This document shows, in pieces, positions 9,562-19,008 of a stretch of 64,000 bases of DNA. A model generated the notes under the pieces. That model searched no databases and was not told the DNA's origin. It saw only the letters and a program-made list of their open reading frames with translations. The stretch is from assembly GCA_002440665.1 (NCBI GenBank), contig DJUX01000005.1, positions 82,479-146,478 on the forward strand, read 5' to 3'. This DNA comes from Dechloromonas sp. UBA6271 (lineage in GTDB: Bacteria > Pseudomonadota > Gammaproteobacteria > Burkholderiales > Rhodocyclaceae). The translations under genes and the position numbers were made by a program. Positions within the stretch are counted from its first letter, which is position 1. Each line of letters begins with the position of its first letter.

Positions 9562-10707
9562 ATGAACTTCAAGATTAAAAAGCTCGTTGCCGGCGCCACA
9601 CTGGTCCTCGGAGCCTTTGCCGCAACGGCTGCCGACCCGATCAAGATCGGCTCCGTGCTGTCGGTCACCGGCCCCGCCGCCTTCCTCGGCGACCCGGAAC
9701 TGAAGACGCTGCAGTTGTACGTCGATGACATCAACAAGAAGGGCGGCGTCATCGGCCGGCCTCTGCAGTTGGTTCATTACGACGACGGCAGCGACGCCAA
9801 CAAGGCCAACAGCTTCGCCAAGCGCCTGATTGACGACGACAAGGTCGACATCCTGGTTGGCGGCACGACCACCGGCGCCACCATGTCGATGGTGCCGCTG
9901 GCTGAAAAATCCGGCACGCCCTTCGTCTCGCTGGCCGGCGCCGTGGTCATCACCGAACCGGTCAAGAAGCACGTCTTCAAGACCCCGCACACCGACCGCA
10001 TGGCCGCCGAGAAGGTCTTCGAAGACATGAAGAAGCGTGGCATCACCAAGGTCGCCCTGCTCTCCGAGACCTCGGGCTTCGGCGCTTCCGGCAAGAAGGA
10101 AACCGAGGGCGTCGCCGCCAAGTACGGTATCACGCTGGTGGCCAACGAGACCTACGGGCCGAAGGACACCGACATGAGCCCGCAGCTGACCAAGATCAAG
10201 GGCACGCCGGGCGTCCAGGCGGTGTTCGTTTTCGGTCTTGGCCAGGGCCCGGCGATCGTCACCAAGAACTACAAGCAACTGGGCATCACGCTGCCGCTCT
10301 ACCAGTCGCACGGTGTCGCTTCCGACGAATTCCTGAAGCTGGCCGGCCCGGCTGCCGAAGGCGTCCGTCTGCCCTCCCCGGCCCAGCTGATCCCGACCAA
10401 GCTGCCAGCCAACGACCCCCAGAAGCCGGTCGTCACGGCCTATGAAAACGCTTACAAGGCCGCCTACAAGCAGGACGTCTCGACCTTCGGCGGCTATGCC
10501 TACGATGGCCTGATGCTTGCGGTCGACGCCATAAAACGGGCCAATTCCACCGACAAGGCCAAGGTCCGCGACGCGCTCGAAGCAACCAAGGGCTTCGTCG
10601 GAACCAGCGGCACCTTCAACATGTCGCCAACCGACCACATGGGCCTCGACCTCTCCGCCTTCCGCATGCTGGAAATCAAGGGCGGCCAGTGGACGATCGC
10701 CCAGTAA
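9562..10707 (+). CDS. ABC transporter periplasmic binding protein, branched-chain amino acid/aromatic acid type
   Basis: 381-residue LivK-like solute-binding protein with a Sec signal peptide (cleavage probably after ...FAATAA, about residue 23) and a periplasmic-binding fold starting DPIKIGSVLSVTG. Lying between paaJ and paaA, it probably binds phenylacetate or a related aromatic acid; that is inferred from position. No permease or ATPase for it is encoded in the window, so it must share a transporter encoded elsewhere. It is followed by a hairpin at 10722-10745, perhaps limiting read-through into paaA. Confidence 0.82.
   Translation: MNFKIKKLVAGATLVLGAFAATAADPIKIGSVLSVTGPAAFLGDPELKTLQLYVDDINKKGGVIGRPLQLVHYDDGSDANKANSFAKRLIDDDKVDILVGGTTTGATMSMVPLAEKSGTPFVSLAGAVVITEPVKKHVFKTPHTDRMAAEKVFEDMKKRGITKVALLSETSGFGASGKKETEGVAAKYGITLVANETYGPKDTDMSPQLTKIKGTPGVQAVFVFGLGQGPAIVTKNYKQLGITLPLYQSHGVASDEFLKLAGPAAEGVRLPSPAQLIPTKLPANDPQKPVVTAYENAYKAAYKQDVSTFGGYAYDGLMLAVDAIKRANSTDKAKVRDALEATKGFVGTSGTFNMSPTDHMGLDLSAFRMLEIKGGQWTIAQ
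10518..10527 (+). repeat. Dispersed repeat core (TGCGGTCGAC), copy inside the binding-protein gene
   Basis: Ten-base core read here as Leu-Ala-Val-Asp; followed by GCCATAAAACGGGCC, i.e. the A-run/GGCC flank shared with other copies. Confidence 0.5.
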
Positions 10708-10721
10708 TCATGCCGACCACG

Positions 10722-10745
10722 GATGACCGCCTTTCGGCGGTCATC
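10722..10745 (+). terminator. Hairpin between binding-protein gene and paaA
   Basis: Perfect 10-base stem GATGACCGCC / GGCGGTCATC with a TTTC loop. No strong T-run follows, so it could be a partial terminator or a transcript-stabilising element separating expression of the binding protein from the epoxidase genes. Confidence 0.5.
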
Positions 10746-10784
10746 TGAGACCAGCATATTTTCTCTTCTAACGGAGACATCAAC

Positions 10785-11794
<1,010 letters not shown>

Positions 11795-11798
<4 letters not shown>

Positions 11799-12088
11799 CT
11801 ACCGCATTGAAAGAATGGCCGCTCTGGGAAGTTTTCGTCCGCAGCAAGCAGGGCCTAGAGCATAAACACTGCGGCAGCCTGCACGCTGCCGATGCCGCCC
11901 AGGCACTGGACATGGCGCGCGACGTCTATACCCGCCGCCAGGAAGGCGTCAGCATCTGGGTCGTGCCGTCCGCCCAGATCACCGCCAGCAACCCGGATGA
12001 GAAGGGCGAATTGTTCGACCCGGCGGCCGACAAGATCTATCGCCACCCGACCTTCTACGAGATCCCGGACGAAGTGGGGCACATGTAA
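11795..12088 (+). CDS. paaB: Ring epoxidase subunit PaaB
   Basis: 97-residue small subunit (family about 95). Signature features are WPLWEVFVRSKQGLEHKHCG near the start and RHPTFYEIPDEVGHM at the end. It bridges PaaAC units in the epoxidase complex. Start 11795 overlaps the paaA stop by four bases with AAGGAGG upstream; its stop overlaps the paaC start by one base. Confidence 0.95.
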
Positions 12089-12870
12089 TGAGCACCGCCA
12101 CCGATTATCTCCTCCACCTCGCCGACAATGCCCTGGTCCTCGGCCAGCGCAATGCCGAATGGTGTGGCCACGGGCCGATCCTCGAAGAGGACATCGCGCT
12201 CTCCAATGTCAGCCTCGACCTGATCGGCCAGGCCCGCCTGCTCTACCAGTTGGTCGCTTCCCTCCAGGGTGGCGATGCAACGGAAGACAAGCTGGCCTAC
12301 TTCCGCGATACCGGTGAGTTCCGCAACTACACGTTGCTCGAACTGCCGCATTCCGGGCCGCTCTCGGGCTACGCCCACGCCAGCCTCGACTACGGCACAA
12401 CCATCGTCCGCAATTTCCTGTACAGCGCCCTGATGGCCCTGCTCTGGGAAGCCCTGGAAAAGTCGGCCAATGCCGATCTGGCGGCGATTGCCAGCAAGTC
12501 GCTCAAGGAAGTGCGCTATCACCTGCGCCATTCCCGCGACTGGCTGGTGCGTCTCGGCGATGGCACCGATGAGTCGCATGCCCGGACCCAGGCCGCGCTC
12601 GATCACCTGATGCCCTACACCCAGGAATTCTGGACCGGCAGCCCGGCTGAAGCGGCCGCTTTCGCGGCCGGTATCGGCGTCGATCTGCAGACGCTCAAGG
12701 CCGACTGGGATGGCATCGTCGATGGAGCCCTGACTGAAGCGACGCTCAAGCGTCCGCTGCTCGAAGGCTATGTCAGCGAGGGCAAGAAAGGCCTGCACTC
12801 GGAGCATCTAGGCTTCCTGCTCGCCGAAATGCAGAGCCTCGCCCGCGCCCATCCGAACGGAAACTGGTGA
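12088..12870 (+). CDS. paaC: Ring epoxidase structural subunit PaaC
   Basis: 260-residue ferritin-like helical partner of PaaA. It keeps the fold and several family segments (LALSNVSLDLIGQARLLYQ-like at about 32-52, VRYHLRHS..WL) but is the non-catalytic subunit in the family. It overlaps paaB by one base (TAATG). It is part of the tight paaABCDE block. Confidence 0.94.
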   Translation: MSTATDYLLHLADNALVLGQRNAEWCGHGPILEEDIALSNVSLDLIGQARLLYQLVASLQGGDATEDKLAYFRDTGEFRNYTLLELPHSGPLSGYAHASLDYGTTIVRNFLYSALMALLWEALEKSANADLAAIASKSLKEVRYHLRHSRDWLVRLGDGTDESHARTQAALDHLMPYTQEFWTGSPAEAAAFAAGIGVDLQTLKADWDGIVDGALTEATLKRPLLEGYVSEGKKGLHSEHLGFLLAEMQSLARAHPNGNW

Positions 12871-12874
12871 CGCC

Positions 12875-13375
12875 ATGACGACGAGCATCGAGGAAACCTG
12901 GGCGGCGCTGGCGGATCTGGCCGACCCGGAAATCCCGGTCATCTCCCTGCGCGATCTCGGCATCCTGCGCGATGTTCGAGCCGGCGCAGAGGGGCTGGAG
13001 GTGGTCATCACGCCCACCTACAGCGGCTGCCCGGCGATGAGCCAGATCGAGGACGACATCCGGTCGACCCTGAAAAACAAGGGAATTTCGGCGCGCGTCG
13101 TCACCCAACTGGCCCCGGCGTGGACCACCGACTGGATGACCGAATCCGGCAAGGAGAAGCTGCGTGCCTACGGCATCGCCCCGCCGCACCAGACACCTGC
13201 CGCGCACAATGTCGTGCGTTTCATTTCCCGCCCGGCCAAGGCCGAGGCCGTACCCTGCCCGCACTGCGGATCCAGCAACACGGTCGTCTCTTCACAATTT
13301 GGATCGACAGCCTGCAAGGCACTCTACAAGTGCCAGGATTGCCAGGAACCGTTCGATTATTTCAAGCCCTATTAG
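12875..13375 (+). CDS. paaD: Epoxidase maturation factor PaaD
   Basis: 166 residues: an N-terminal DUF59/SufT-like domain (LADPEIPVISLRDLGILRDV) and a C-terminal four-cysteine segment (CPHC...CQDC) seen in PaaD. It is thought to help assemble metal or Fe-S centres for the epoxidase complex; it is required in vivo but is not a subunit. Start ATG 12875 lies four bases after paaC. Confidence 0.93.
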   Translation: MTTSIEETWAALADLADPEIPVISLRDLGILRDVRAGAEGLEVVITPTYSGCPAMSQIEDDIRSTLKNKGISARVVTQLAPAWTTDWMTESGKEKLRAYGIAPPHQTPAAHNVVRFISRPAKAEAVPCPHCGSSNTVVSSQFGSTACKALYKCQDCQEPFDYFKPY

Positions 13376-13396
13376 CCCTTACCGGAGCCCCAAGAT

Positions 13397-14494
13397 ATGT
13401 CTGCTCTCCGCTTTCATGAACTCACCGTCAAGCGTGTCAGCCCCGAAGCGGCCGGCTCGGTGGCGGTCACCTTTGCCATCCCGACCGACGCCCGGGATAC
13501 TTTCAAATTTCAGCCTGGCCAGTTCCTCACCCTGCGCGCCAAGGTCAATGGCGAAGAAGTCCGCCGCACCTATTCGATCAGCAGCCCGCGCAGCCGCCTG
13601 GCCAGCGCCGGCGAACTGGAGATCGGCATCCGTCCGGTCGAAGGCGGTGTTTTTTCCAACTGGGCAGCGCAAACGCTGAAGGCCGGCGACAAGCTGGACG
13701 TCATGCCGCCGGACGGCCGCTTCGTCGTCAAGAAGCAGCGCGCCATTCACCGCGTTGGCTTCGCTGCCGGTTCGGGCATCACGCCCATCCTGTCGATCGC
13801 TGCCACGACGCTGGAAGAGCAGCCGGAATCGAAATTCACCCTGGTCTACGGCAACCGCCGCATGTCCAGCGTGATGTTCAACGAAGCGCTGCAGGATCTC
13901 AAGGATCGCTACCGCGACCGCCTGACGCTGATCCACATCCTCTCCCGCCAGGCGCAGGAAGTCGACCTGCTGCAGGGCCGCATTGACGGCAACAAGGTCA
14001 ATGCGGTGATCAAGGCCCTGTTACCGGTGGGCAGCATGGACGAAGTCTTCATCTGCGGGCCGGAAGCGATGATCGAGGCGACCGAAAAAGCCCTGATCGA
14101 AGCCGGCGTGCCGGAAAGCCGCGTCTATACCGAGCGCTTTACCTCCGGGCCGGCCCAGGCCGCCAAGATCCAGGCCGATACCGATGCGGCACCGACCAAG
14201 CAGCAGGCGGCGAAGGATATCACCCTGACTGTCGTCCTCGATGGCAAGGAGCACGAGCTCCAGATCGGCGCCGACGAGCATGTGCTGGATGCGGCTCTCA
14301 ATGCCGGCCTCGACCTGCCCTTCTCGTGCAAGGCCGGCGTCTGCTGCACCTGCCGCGCCAAGGTGATGTGCGGCGAGGTGGTGATGGACAAGAACTACAC
14401 GCTGGAAAGCGATGAAATGGCGCAGGGCTATGTTCTCAGTTGCCAGGCGCGTGCCACGACCAAGCAACTGACCGTCAGCTTCGACGAGCGCTGA
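13397..14494 (+). CDS. paaE: Epoxidase reductase PaaE
   Basis: 365-residue iron-sulphur flavoprotein passing electrons from NADPH to PaaA. It carries FAD-binding RRTYSIS (about 55-61), nucleotide-binding GSGITPILS, and a C-terminal plant-type [2Fe-2S] domain with CKAGVCCTC and a downstream cysteine in VLSCQA. The domain order is the reverse of the reductase at 1-991. It is followed by a terminator-like hairpin with a T-run at 14526-14565. Confidence 0.94.
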   Translation: MSALRFHELTVKRVSPEAAGSVAVTFAIPTDARDTFKFQPGQFLTLRAKVNGEEVRRTYSISSPRSRLASAGELEIGIRPVEGGVFSNWAAQTLKAGDKLDVMPPDGRFVVKKQRAIHRVGFAAGSGITPILSIAATTLEEQPESKFTLVYGNRRMSSVMFNEALQDLKDRYRDRLTLIHILSRQAQEVDLLQGRIDGNKVNAVIKALLPVGSMDEVFICGPEAMIEATEKALIEAGVPESRVYTERFTSGPAQAAKIQADTDAAPTKQQAAKDITLTVVLDGKEHELQIGADEHVLDAALNAGLDLPFSCKAGVCCTCRAKVMCGEVVMDKNYTLESDEMAQGYVLSCQARATTKQLTVSFDER

Positions 14495-14525
14495 GCGCAG
14501 GTCCCACCAGAAATCATTCGACTTG

Positions 14526-14565
14526 GGCCGCCGGGGCATTCATTCCCCAGAGCGGCCATTTTTTT
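14526..14565 (+). terminator. Rho-independent terminator/attenuator after paaE
   Basis: Stem GGCCGC and GGGG pairing with CCCC and GCGGCC, followed by ATTTTTTT. The T-run runs straight into the ribosome site of the next gene (GGAGACAAGAC), so it may act as an attenuator within the catabolon rather than as a full stop. Confidence 0.65.
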
Positions 14566-14576
14566 GGAGACAAGAC

Positions 14577-15350
14577 ATGACCCAAGTAGTCCTCACCGAA
14601 ACCATCGGCAAGGTCGGCCTGATCCGCATCAACCGGCCGGAAGCGCTGAATGCGCTGAACAACGAGGTCGTCGACGGCATCGGTGCCGCCATTGATGCCT
14701 TCGAAGCCGACGAAGCCATCGGCTGCATCGTCATCACCGGCAACGAGAAAGCCTTCGCCGCGGGAGCCGACATCGGCTTCATGAAGGATTTCGATTACAT
14801 GCATGCCTACAAGACCGACTTCATCACCCGCAACTGGGAGCGCATCAAGACCACCCGCAAGCCGGTGATCGCCGCTGTCGCCGGTTTTGCCCTCGGGGGC
14901 GGCTGCGAAATGGCGATGATGTGCGACATGATCTATGCCGCCGATACAGCCAAATTCGGCCAGCCGGAAATCAAGCTCGGCACCCTGCCCGGCGCCGGCG
15001 GCACGCAAAGATTGCCACGCGCGGTGGGCAAGGCCAAGGCGATGGACCTGTGCCTGACGGCGCGCATGATGGATGCCGTTGAAGCCGAGAAAGCCGGCCT
15101 GGTCGCCCGCGTCATCCCGGCCGATCAACTTCTTGAGGAAACCCTGAAGGCCGCCGCCGTGATTTCCGGCTTCTCGCTGCCGGTGGTGATGATGATCAAG
15201 GAATCGGTCAATCGCGCCTTCGAGTCGTCGCTGAACGAAGGATTGCTGTTCGAGCGCCGCGTCTTCCATTCAGCCTTCGCCCTCGAAGACCAGAAGGAAG
15301 GCATGGCCGCCTTCGCAGGCAAGCGCAAACCAAGCTTCAAGAACCGCTGA
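14577..15350 (+). CDS. paaF: Enoyl-CoA hydratase, probable 2,3-dehydroadipyl-CoA hydratase PaaF
   Basis: 257-residue crotonase with both catalytic glutamate regions of true hydratases: GGGCEMAMMCD and GTLPGAGGTQRLPRAVG. It most likely hydrates 2,3-dehydroadipyl-CoA (PaaF role). A separate oxepin-CoA hydrolase role (ECH-Aa type) is possible because paaN here lacks the hydratase domain. Start ATG 14577 is supported by GGAGACAAGAC; an upstream ATG at 14523 lies inside the hairpin region. Confidence 0.8.
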   Translation: MTQVVLTETIGKVGLIRINRPEALNALNNEVVDGIGAAIDAFEADEAIGCIVITGNEKAFAAGADIGFMKDFDYMHAYKTDFITRNWERIKTTRKPVIAAVAGFALGGGCEMAMMCDMIYAADTAKFGQPEIKLGTLPGAGGTQRLPRAVGKAKAMDLCLTARMMDAVEAEKAGLVARVIPADQLLEETLKAAAVISGFSLPVVMMIKESVNRAFESSLNEGLLFERRVFHSAFALEDQKEGMAAFAGKRKPSFKNR

Positions 15351-15358
15351 GAACCATC

Positions 15359-16141
15359 ATGTACGAAACCCTCGAAATCGAACGCGCCGGCAAGGTTGCT
15401 ACCATCTGGATGAACCGCCCGGCCGTCTTTAACGCCTTCGACGAACAACTGATCGCCGAACTCGACGCCGCCTGCCGCGAACTCGACGCCGACCCGGCGG
15501 TACGCATCGTCGTCCTCGGCGGCCGCGGCAAACATTTCTCCGCCGGCGCCGACCTCAACTGGATGAAACGAGCCTCGCAGTTCACCCACGAGCAGAACGT
15601 CGACGACGCCCGCAAGTTCGCCGGCATGCTGCGCACCCTGGCGCAGATGAGCAAGCCAACCATCGCCCGCGTTCAAGGCGCGGCACTCGGCGGCGGCACC
15701 GGCCTCACCGCCGCCTGCGACATGGCGGTGGCCAGCAGCGATGCGGCATTTTCCACCTCGGAAGTGAAGTTCGGCATCATCCCGTCGGCGATCAGCCCCT
15801 ACGTGCTGCGCGCCATCGGCCCGCGCCACGCGCTGCGCTATTTCCAGAGTGGCGAACGGATCAGCGCCGAGCGGGCACTGGCCATCGGCCTGGTCGGCGA
15901 TGTCGTCGCACTGGAAGAACTGGATGCCTGTGTCGGCAAACTGGCCGAAGCGCTGCTGCAAGGCGGTCCGCTGGCGCAGAAGGCGGCCAAGGACCTGATA
16001 GCTGCGGTCGACGGGCAAAAAATCGACGAAATCATCAGCGAGGAAACGGCGCAGCGCATTGCCCGCCAGCGGGCGACCGACGAAGCCAGGGATGGAATAG
16101 CATCCTTCCTTGAAAAGCGCACCCCCGCCTGGTTGCGCTAA
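15359..16141 (+). CDS. Enoyl-CoA hydratase/isomerase family protein (methylglutaconyl-CoA hydratase-like)
   Basis: 260-residue crotonase starting eight bases after the paaF-like gene. It has HFSAGADLNWMK (about 60-71), GAALGGGTGLTAACD and SEVKFGIIPSAISPYV, a pattern seen in methylglutaconyl-CoA hydratase-like members. It may serve as the missing ring-hydrolysis partner of PaaN, or in an unrelated beta-oxidation step. The exact substrate cannot be read from sequence. It contains one copy of the dispersed repeat near its end (16001-16012). Confidence 0.72.
   Translation: MYETLEIERAGKVATIWMNRPAVFNAFDEQLIAELDAACRELDADPAVRIVVLGGRGKHFSAGADLNWMKRASQFTHEQNVDDARKFAGMLRTLAQMSKPTIARVQGAALGGGTGLTAACDMAVASSDAAFSTSEVKFGIIPSAISPYVLRAIGPRHALRYFQSGERISAERALAIGLVGDVVALEELDACVGKLAEALLQGGPLAQKAAKDLIAAVDGQKIDEIISEETAQRIARQRATDEARDGIASFLEKRTPAWLR
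16001..16012 (+). repeat. Dispersed 12-base repeat, copy in the hydratase gene
   Basis: Exact GCTGCGGTCGAC, read as Ala-Ala-Val-Asp, followed by GGGCAAAAAATC. Confidence 0.55.
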
Positions 16142-16211
16142 AAAACTGGCCGGCCGGAGGAGTCAACTTGACGCCTCCGGCGTCCAACCACCAATCTCAG
16201 GAAAACCACCC

Positions 16212-16712
16212 ATGACGACTCACGGCCTCGATCCCACCTTGCCCAGCCGGCAAATGAGCATGACCCTGCTGATGACCCCGGACATGGCCAATTTCTCGGG
16301 CAACGTGCATGGGGGTATCGTCCTGAAATTACTGGACCAGGTGGCTTATGCGTGCGCCAGTCGCTATGCCGGAAAGTATGTCGTCACCCTGTCCGTCGAT
16401 CAGGTCATGTTTCGCCAGCCGATCCATGTCGGCGAGATGGTGACGTTTCTCGCTTCGGTGAATTACACCGGCCGGACGTCGATGGAAGTCGGCATCAAGG
16501 TCATCGCCGAGAACATCCGGACCCAGGTCTTGCGCCACGCGAACAGCTGTTTTTTCACCATGGTCGCCGTCGACGATGACGGAAAGTCCTGCGCGATTCC
16601 GCCGCTCCACCCTTCTACGGATGAAGAGCGGCGCCGTTTCGCGGCCGCCAAAATCCGCCGTGAACTGCGTGAAGAATTCGAGCAGCGCAGCCAGGCCGTC
16701 AAAGCGCGCTAG
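16212..16712 (+). CDS. Acyl-CoA thioesterase, hot-dog fold (YciA/Acot-like)
   Basis: 166-residue single hot-dog domain with the active-site segment NFSGNVHGGIVLKLLDQVAY. Its family hydrolyses acyl-CoAs in the cytoplasm. ATG 16212 is chosen because it starts the conserved domain directly and follows the previous stop by 70 bases. It ends tail to tail with the IclR gene, the two stop codons sharing CTAG at 16709-16712. Its role beside paa genes may be CoA release, as for PaaI. Confidence 0.78.
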   Translation: MTTHGLDPTLPSRQMSMTLLMTPDMANFSGNVHGGIVLKLLDQVAYACASRYAGKYVVTLSVDQVMFRQPIHVGEMVTFLASVNYTGRTSMEVGIKVIAENIRTQVLRHANSCFFTMVAVDDDGKSCAIPPLHPSTDEERRRFAAAKIRRELREEFEQRSQAVKAR

Positions 16713-17509
16713 GCGGGAAGCTTCGGTTCCCCGTGCGCGCCGAGTCGCAGCGAAAGAGCCTCGGCATGACGCTTGAGGCTCTTGATCACCTCGCCCTCCG
16801 GGCTGATGTCGAGCATCCCCTGAACGCCGACGACCAGCACCGACATCGTGATTTCGTTCTTGAAATTGAAGACCGGCGCCGCCACCGCCTCGACGCCAGC
16901 CACCTTGTGCTGGCCATTGGTCGCCGCGTAGCCTTGGGCGCGAATCTCGGCCAGCAGCGCCTCGACCGCCGCCCTGCTCTTCAGTTCCGGCGGCAATTTG
17001 GCGCTCTTCAGTTCCTCCGCAATCAGCGGGGTAACGACCTTCTTCGGCATCCAGGCGGCGAAGACACGGCCGGCTGCCGTACTCAGCAATTCCAGGGCGG
17101 TGCCGGTGGTGACATTGACCGTGATCGGCCGGCGCGGGCGCTCCCAGCGCACGACGACCGGCCCGCGGTCGCCCCAGACGGCAAGCGCCGTCGTCTGGTT
17201 GATTTCGTCGCGCATCTCGGTAATCGCGTTCAGGCCGAGGCGGACGCGATCCAGCCGGTCGAGTGCGACCAGGCCGAGACTGAGCGCAAAGCTGCCGAGG
17301 TCGTAACGCGAGGTCATCGGGTCCTGATCGACGAGACCGGCCCTGATCAGGCTGACCAGATAACGGTGCGCCTTGGAAGCCGGCATGTCGGCCGCCGCGG
17401 CGATCTCCTTGAGCATCATCGAGCGCTGGCCATCGGCCATGGCGCGCAGGATGCCCATGCCGATTTCCAGCGACTGGACGCCGTGTTTCCCTTCCAGTTC
17501 ATCACTCAT
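16709..17509 (-). CDS. IclR-family transcriptional regulator
   Basis: 266 residues: an N-terminal winged helix (QSLEIGMGILRAM...MPASKAHRYLVSLIRAGLV, about 10-70) and a C-terminal effector domain (about 85-255) with family segments such as LLSTAAGRVFAAW. Start ATG 17509 (MSDELEG) follows AAGAGGGCGCG; an extension to 17560 would run over the palindrome at 17527-17557. It is divergent from paaY and sits at the end of the paa region, so it is a candidate phenylacetate-pathway regulator; known paa regulators in related groups are often TetR or GntR, so this is unproven. Confidence 0.82.
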   Translation of the reverse strand: MSDELEGKHGVQSLEIGMGILRAMADGQRSMMLKEIAAAADMPASKAHRYLVSLIRAGLVDQDPMTSRYDLGSFALSLGLVALDRLDRVRLGLNAITEMRDEINQTTALAVWGDRGPVVVRWERPRRPITVNVTTGTALELLSTAAGRVFAAWMPKKVVTPLIAEELKSAKLPPELKSRAAVEALLAEIRAQGYAATNGQHKVAGVEAVAAPVFNFKNEITMSVLVVGVQGMLDISPEGEVIKSLKRHAEALSLRLGAHGEPKLPA

Positions 17510-17526
17510 CGCGCCCTCTTGAATTC

Positions 17527-17557
17527 TGTTATAAAAAACTCGTTCCATATTACAACA
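17527..17557. promoter_or_regulatory. Imperfect palindrome between iclR-type gene and paaY
   Basis: Arms TGTTATAA (17527-17534) and TTACAACA (17550-17557), one mismatch, with a 15-base spacer. It occupies most of the short divergent promoter and probably overlaps both promoters, so it is the natural candidate for autoregulation by the IclR protein. Confidence 0.4.
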
Positions 17558-17583
17558 CAACCACCCATGAAAAGAGCCTGCGC

Positions 17584-18201
17584 ATGAATCCGCTTCGCGT
17601 CTACGCCATCGATGGCATTGTCCCTGTCGTTGATCCCACCGCCTACGTCCATCCCAGCGCCGTGCTGATCGGTGACGTCATCATCGGCCCCGGCTGCTAC
17701 GTCGGCCCCTGCGCCAGCCTGCGCGGCGACTTCGGCCGCCTGATCCTGGAAGCCGGTGCCAACCTGCAGGACACCTGCGTCATGCACGGCTTCCCCGGCA
17801 CCGATACGGTGGTCGAGGAAAACGGCCACATCGGCCACGGCGCAGTCCTGCACGGCTGCCGCATCGGCAAGAACGCACTGATCGGCATGAACGCGGTGAT
17901 CATGGACAACGCGAAAATCGGCGAAGCCAGCATCGTCGCCGCCTCGGCCTTCGTCAAGGCCAGCCAGGATGTCCCGCCGCGCATGCTGGTGGCGGGCGTG
18001 CCGGCCAAGGTCATCCGCCCGCTGACGGAAGAGGAAATGCTGTGGAAGGCCGACGGCACCCGCACCTACCAGGAACTGACCCGGCGCTGCCTGGCGACGC
18101 TGGTCGAAACGACGCCGCTGACGGCGGTCGAGGCCGGCCGCAAGCGCATCGAAATGCCGGATGTGGTCCCGCTAACTGAGCTGAAAAATCGTGGTTCCTA
18201 A
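17584..18201 (+). CDS. paaY: PaaY, gamma-carbonic-anhydrase-fold thioesterase of the paa pathway
   Basis: 205-residue left-handed beta-helix protein with hexapeptide repeats from about residue 15 to 150 (VHPSAVLIGDVIIGPGCYVG) and metal-ligand histidines in MHGFPGTD and NGHIGHGAVLHGC. PaaY hydrolyses dead-end CoA thioesters formed in phenylacetate degradation. Divergent from the IclR regulator. Confidence 0.85.
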   Translation: MNPLRVYAIDGIVPVVDPTAYVHPSAVLIGDVIIGPGCYVGPCASLRGDFGRLILEAGANLQDTCVMHGFPGTDTVVEENGHIGHGAVLHGCRIGKNALIGMNAVIMDNAKIGEASIVAASAFVKASQDVPPRMLVAGVPAKVIRPLTEEEMLWKADGTRTYQELTRRCLATLVETTPLTAVEAGRKRIEMPDVVPLTELKNRGS

Positions 18202-18309
18202 CTGCCGAATTTCACCTTAATCGACCTATGCAAACCCCGGATCGCCTTTCCACCTCTTGCGGCAGCCGGCGTCGTATTACATTCGGAACCCCGCAGCGCC
18301 TCCCGAGCA

Positions 18310-19008
18310 ATGGAAAAAATCAGCTTCGCCGCCGGCCATGAATACACGCTCGCCAGCGTGCAGCGCGATTTCGTCGAATGGCGGAAGGAGCGCACCCACT
18401 ATGCCGTCTGGGCAATCGATGTCGATACGCCGGCCCTGCGCGCCGCCACCGCGGCCATGCGCACTCATCTCGCCGACAAGCTGCTGAACGGCTACCGGCG
18501 CCAGCCCCATGTCACCCTGCATCTTTGCGGGTTCCCCTCCACCTCGCCAAGCTTCGATGACGACTACCCCGGCACCGAACTACAACGCCAGATCGCGGCC
18601 CTGCAAGCCGCCGGCCCGGCACCGTTCACGCTGGAAATCGGCAGCCCGGCCAGCTTCACCTCGGCCGCCTATTTCTCGGTCGCCGATCACGCCGGCGGCA
18701 TCTGGGCTACCCGCCATGCGCTGGCCGGAACGAAAACCCCCGACGACGGCTTTCCCTACACGCCACACGTCACCTGCGGGCTGTATCGGGGCGAGTTTCA
18801 CCTGCCGCCGCTGCTGCAACGCATGGCCGCCTGCCGCTCAGGGCTGCCCGTACAACTGGAGATCGAGCGCCTGAGCCTGATGACCTACGAAGCCGCGGTC
18901 ATCGGCGGGCCGCTGACCAGCCTTTGCGAATTCGACCTCGCGACGCGGCAGGCCAAAATTCTCGACCAACCGCTGACGGAACGGCTGTTCGGCAAAATCC
19001 GGTTCTAG
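18310..19008 (+). CDS. 2H phosphoesterase superfamily protein (2'-5' RNA ligase-like)
   Basis: 232-residue protein with two H-x-T motifs, H67-V-T69 and H153-V-T155, each at the end of a beta strand (PHVTLHL, PHVTCGLY). This duplicated arrangement defines the 2H superfamily (2'-5' RNA ligase, cyclic phosphodiesterases). The physiological substrate is unknown. It converges with ada, sharing the bases CTAG (19005-19008) for both stops. Confidence 0.7.
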   Translation: MEKISFAAGHEYTLASVQRDFVEWRKERTHYAVWAIDVDTPALRAATAAMRTHLADKLLNGYRRQPHVTLHLCGFPSTSPSFDDDYPGTELQRQIAALQAAGPAPFTLEIGSPASFTSAAYFSVADHAGGIWATRHALAGTKTPDDGFPYTPHVTCGLYRGEFHLPPLLQRMAACRSGLPVQLEIERLSLMTYEAAVIGGPLTSLCEFDLATRQAKILDQPLTERLFGKIRF

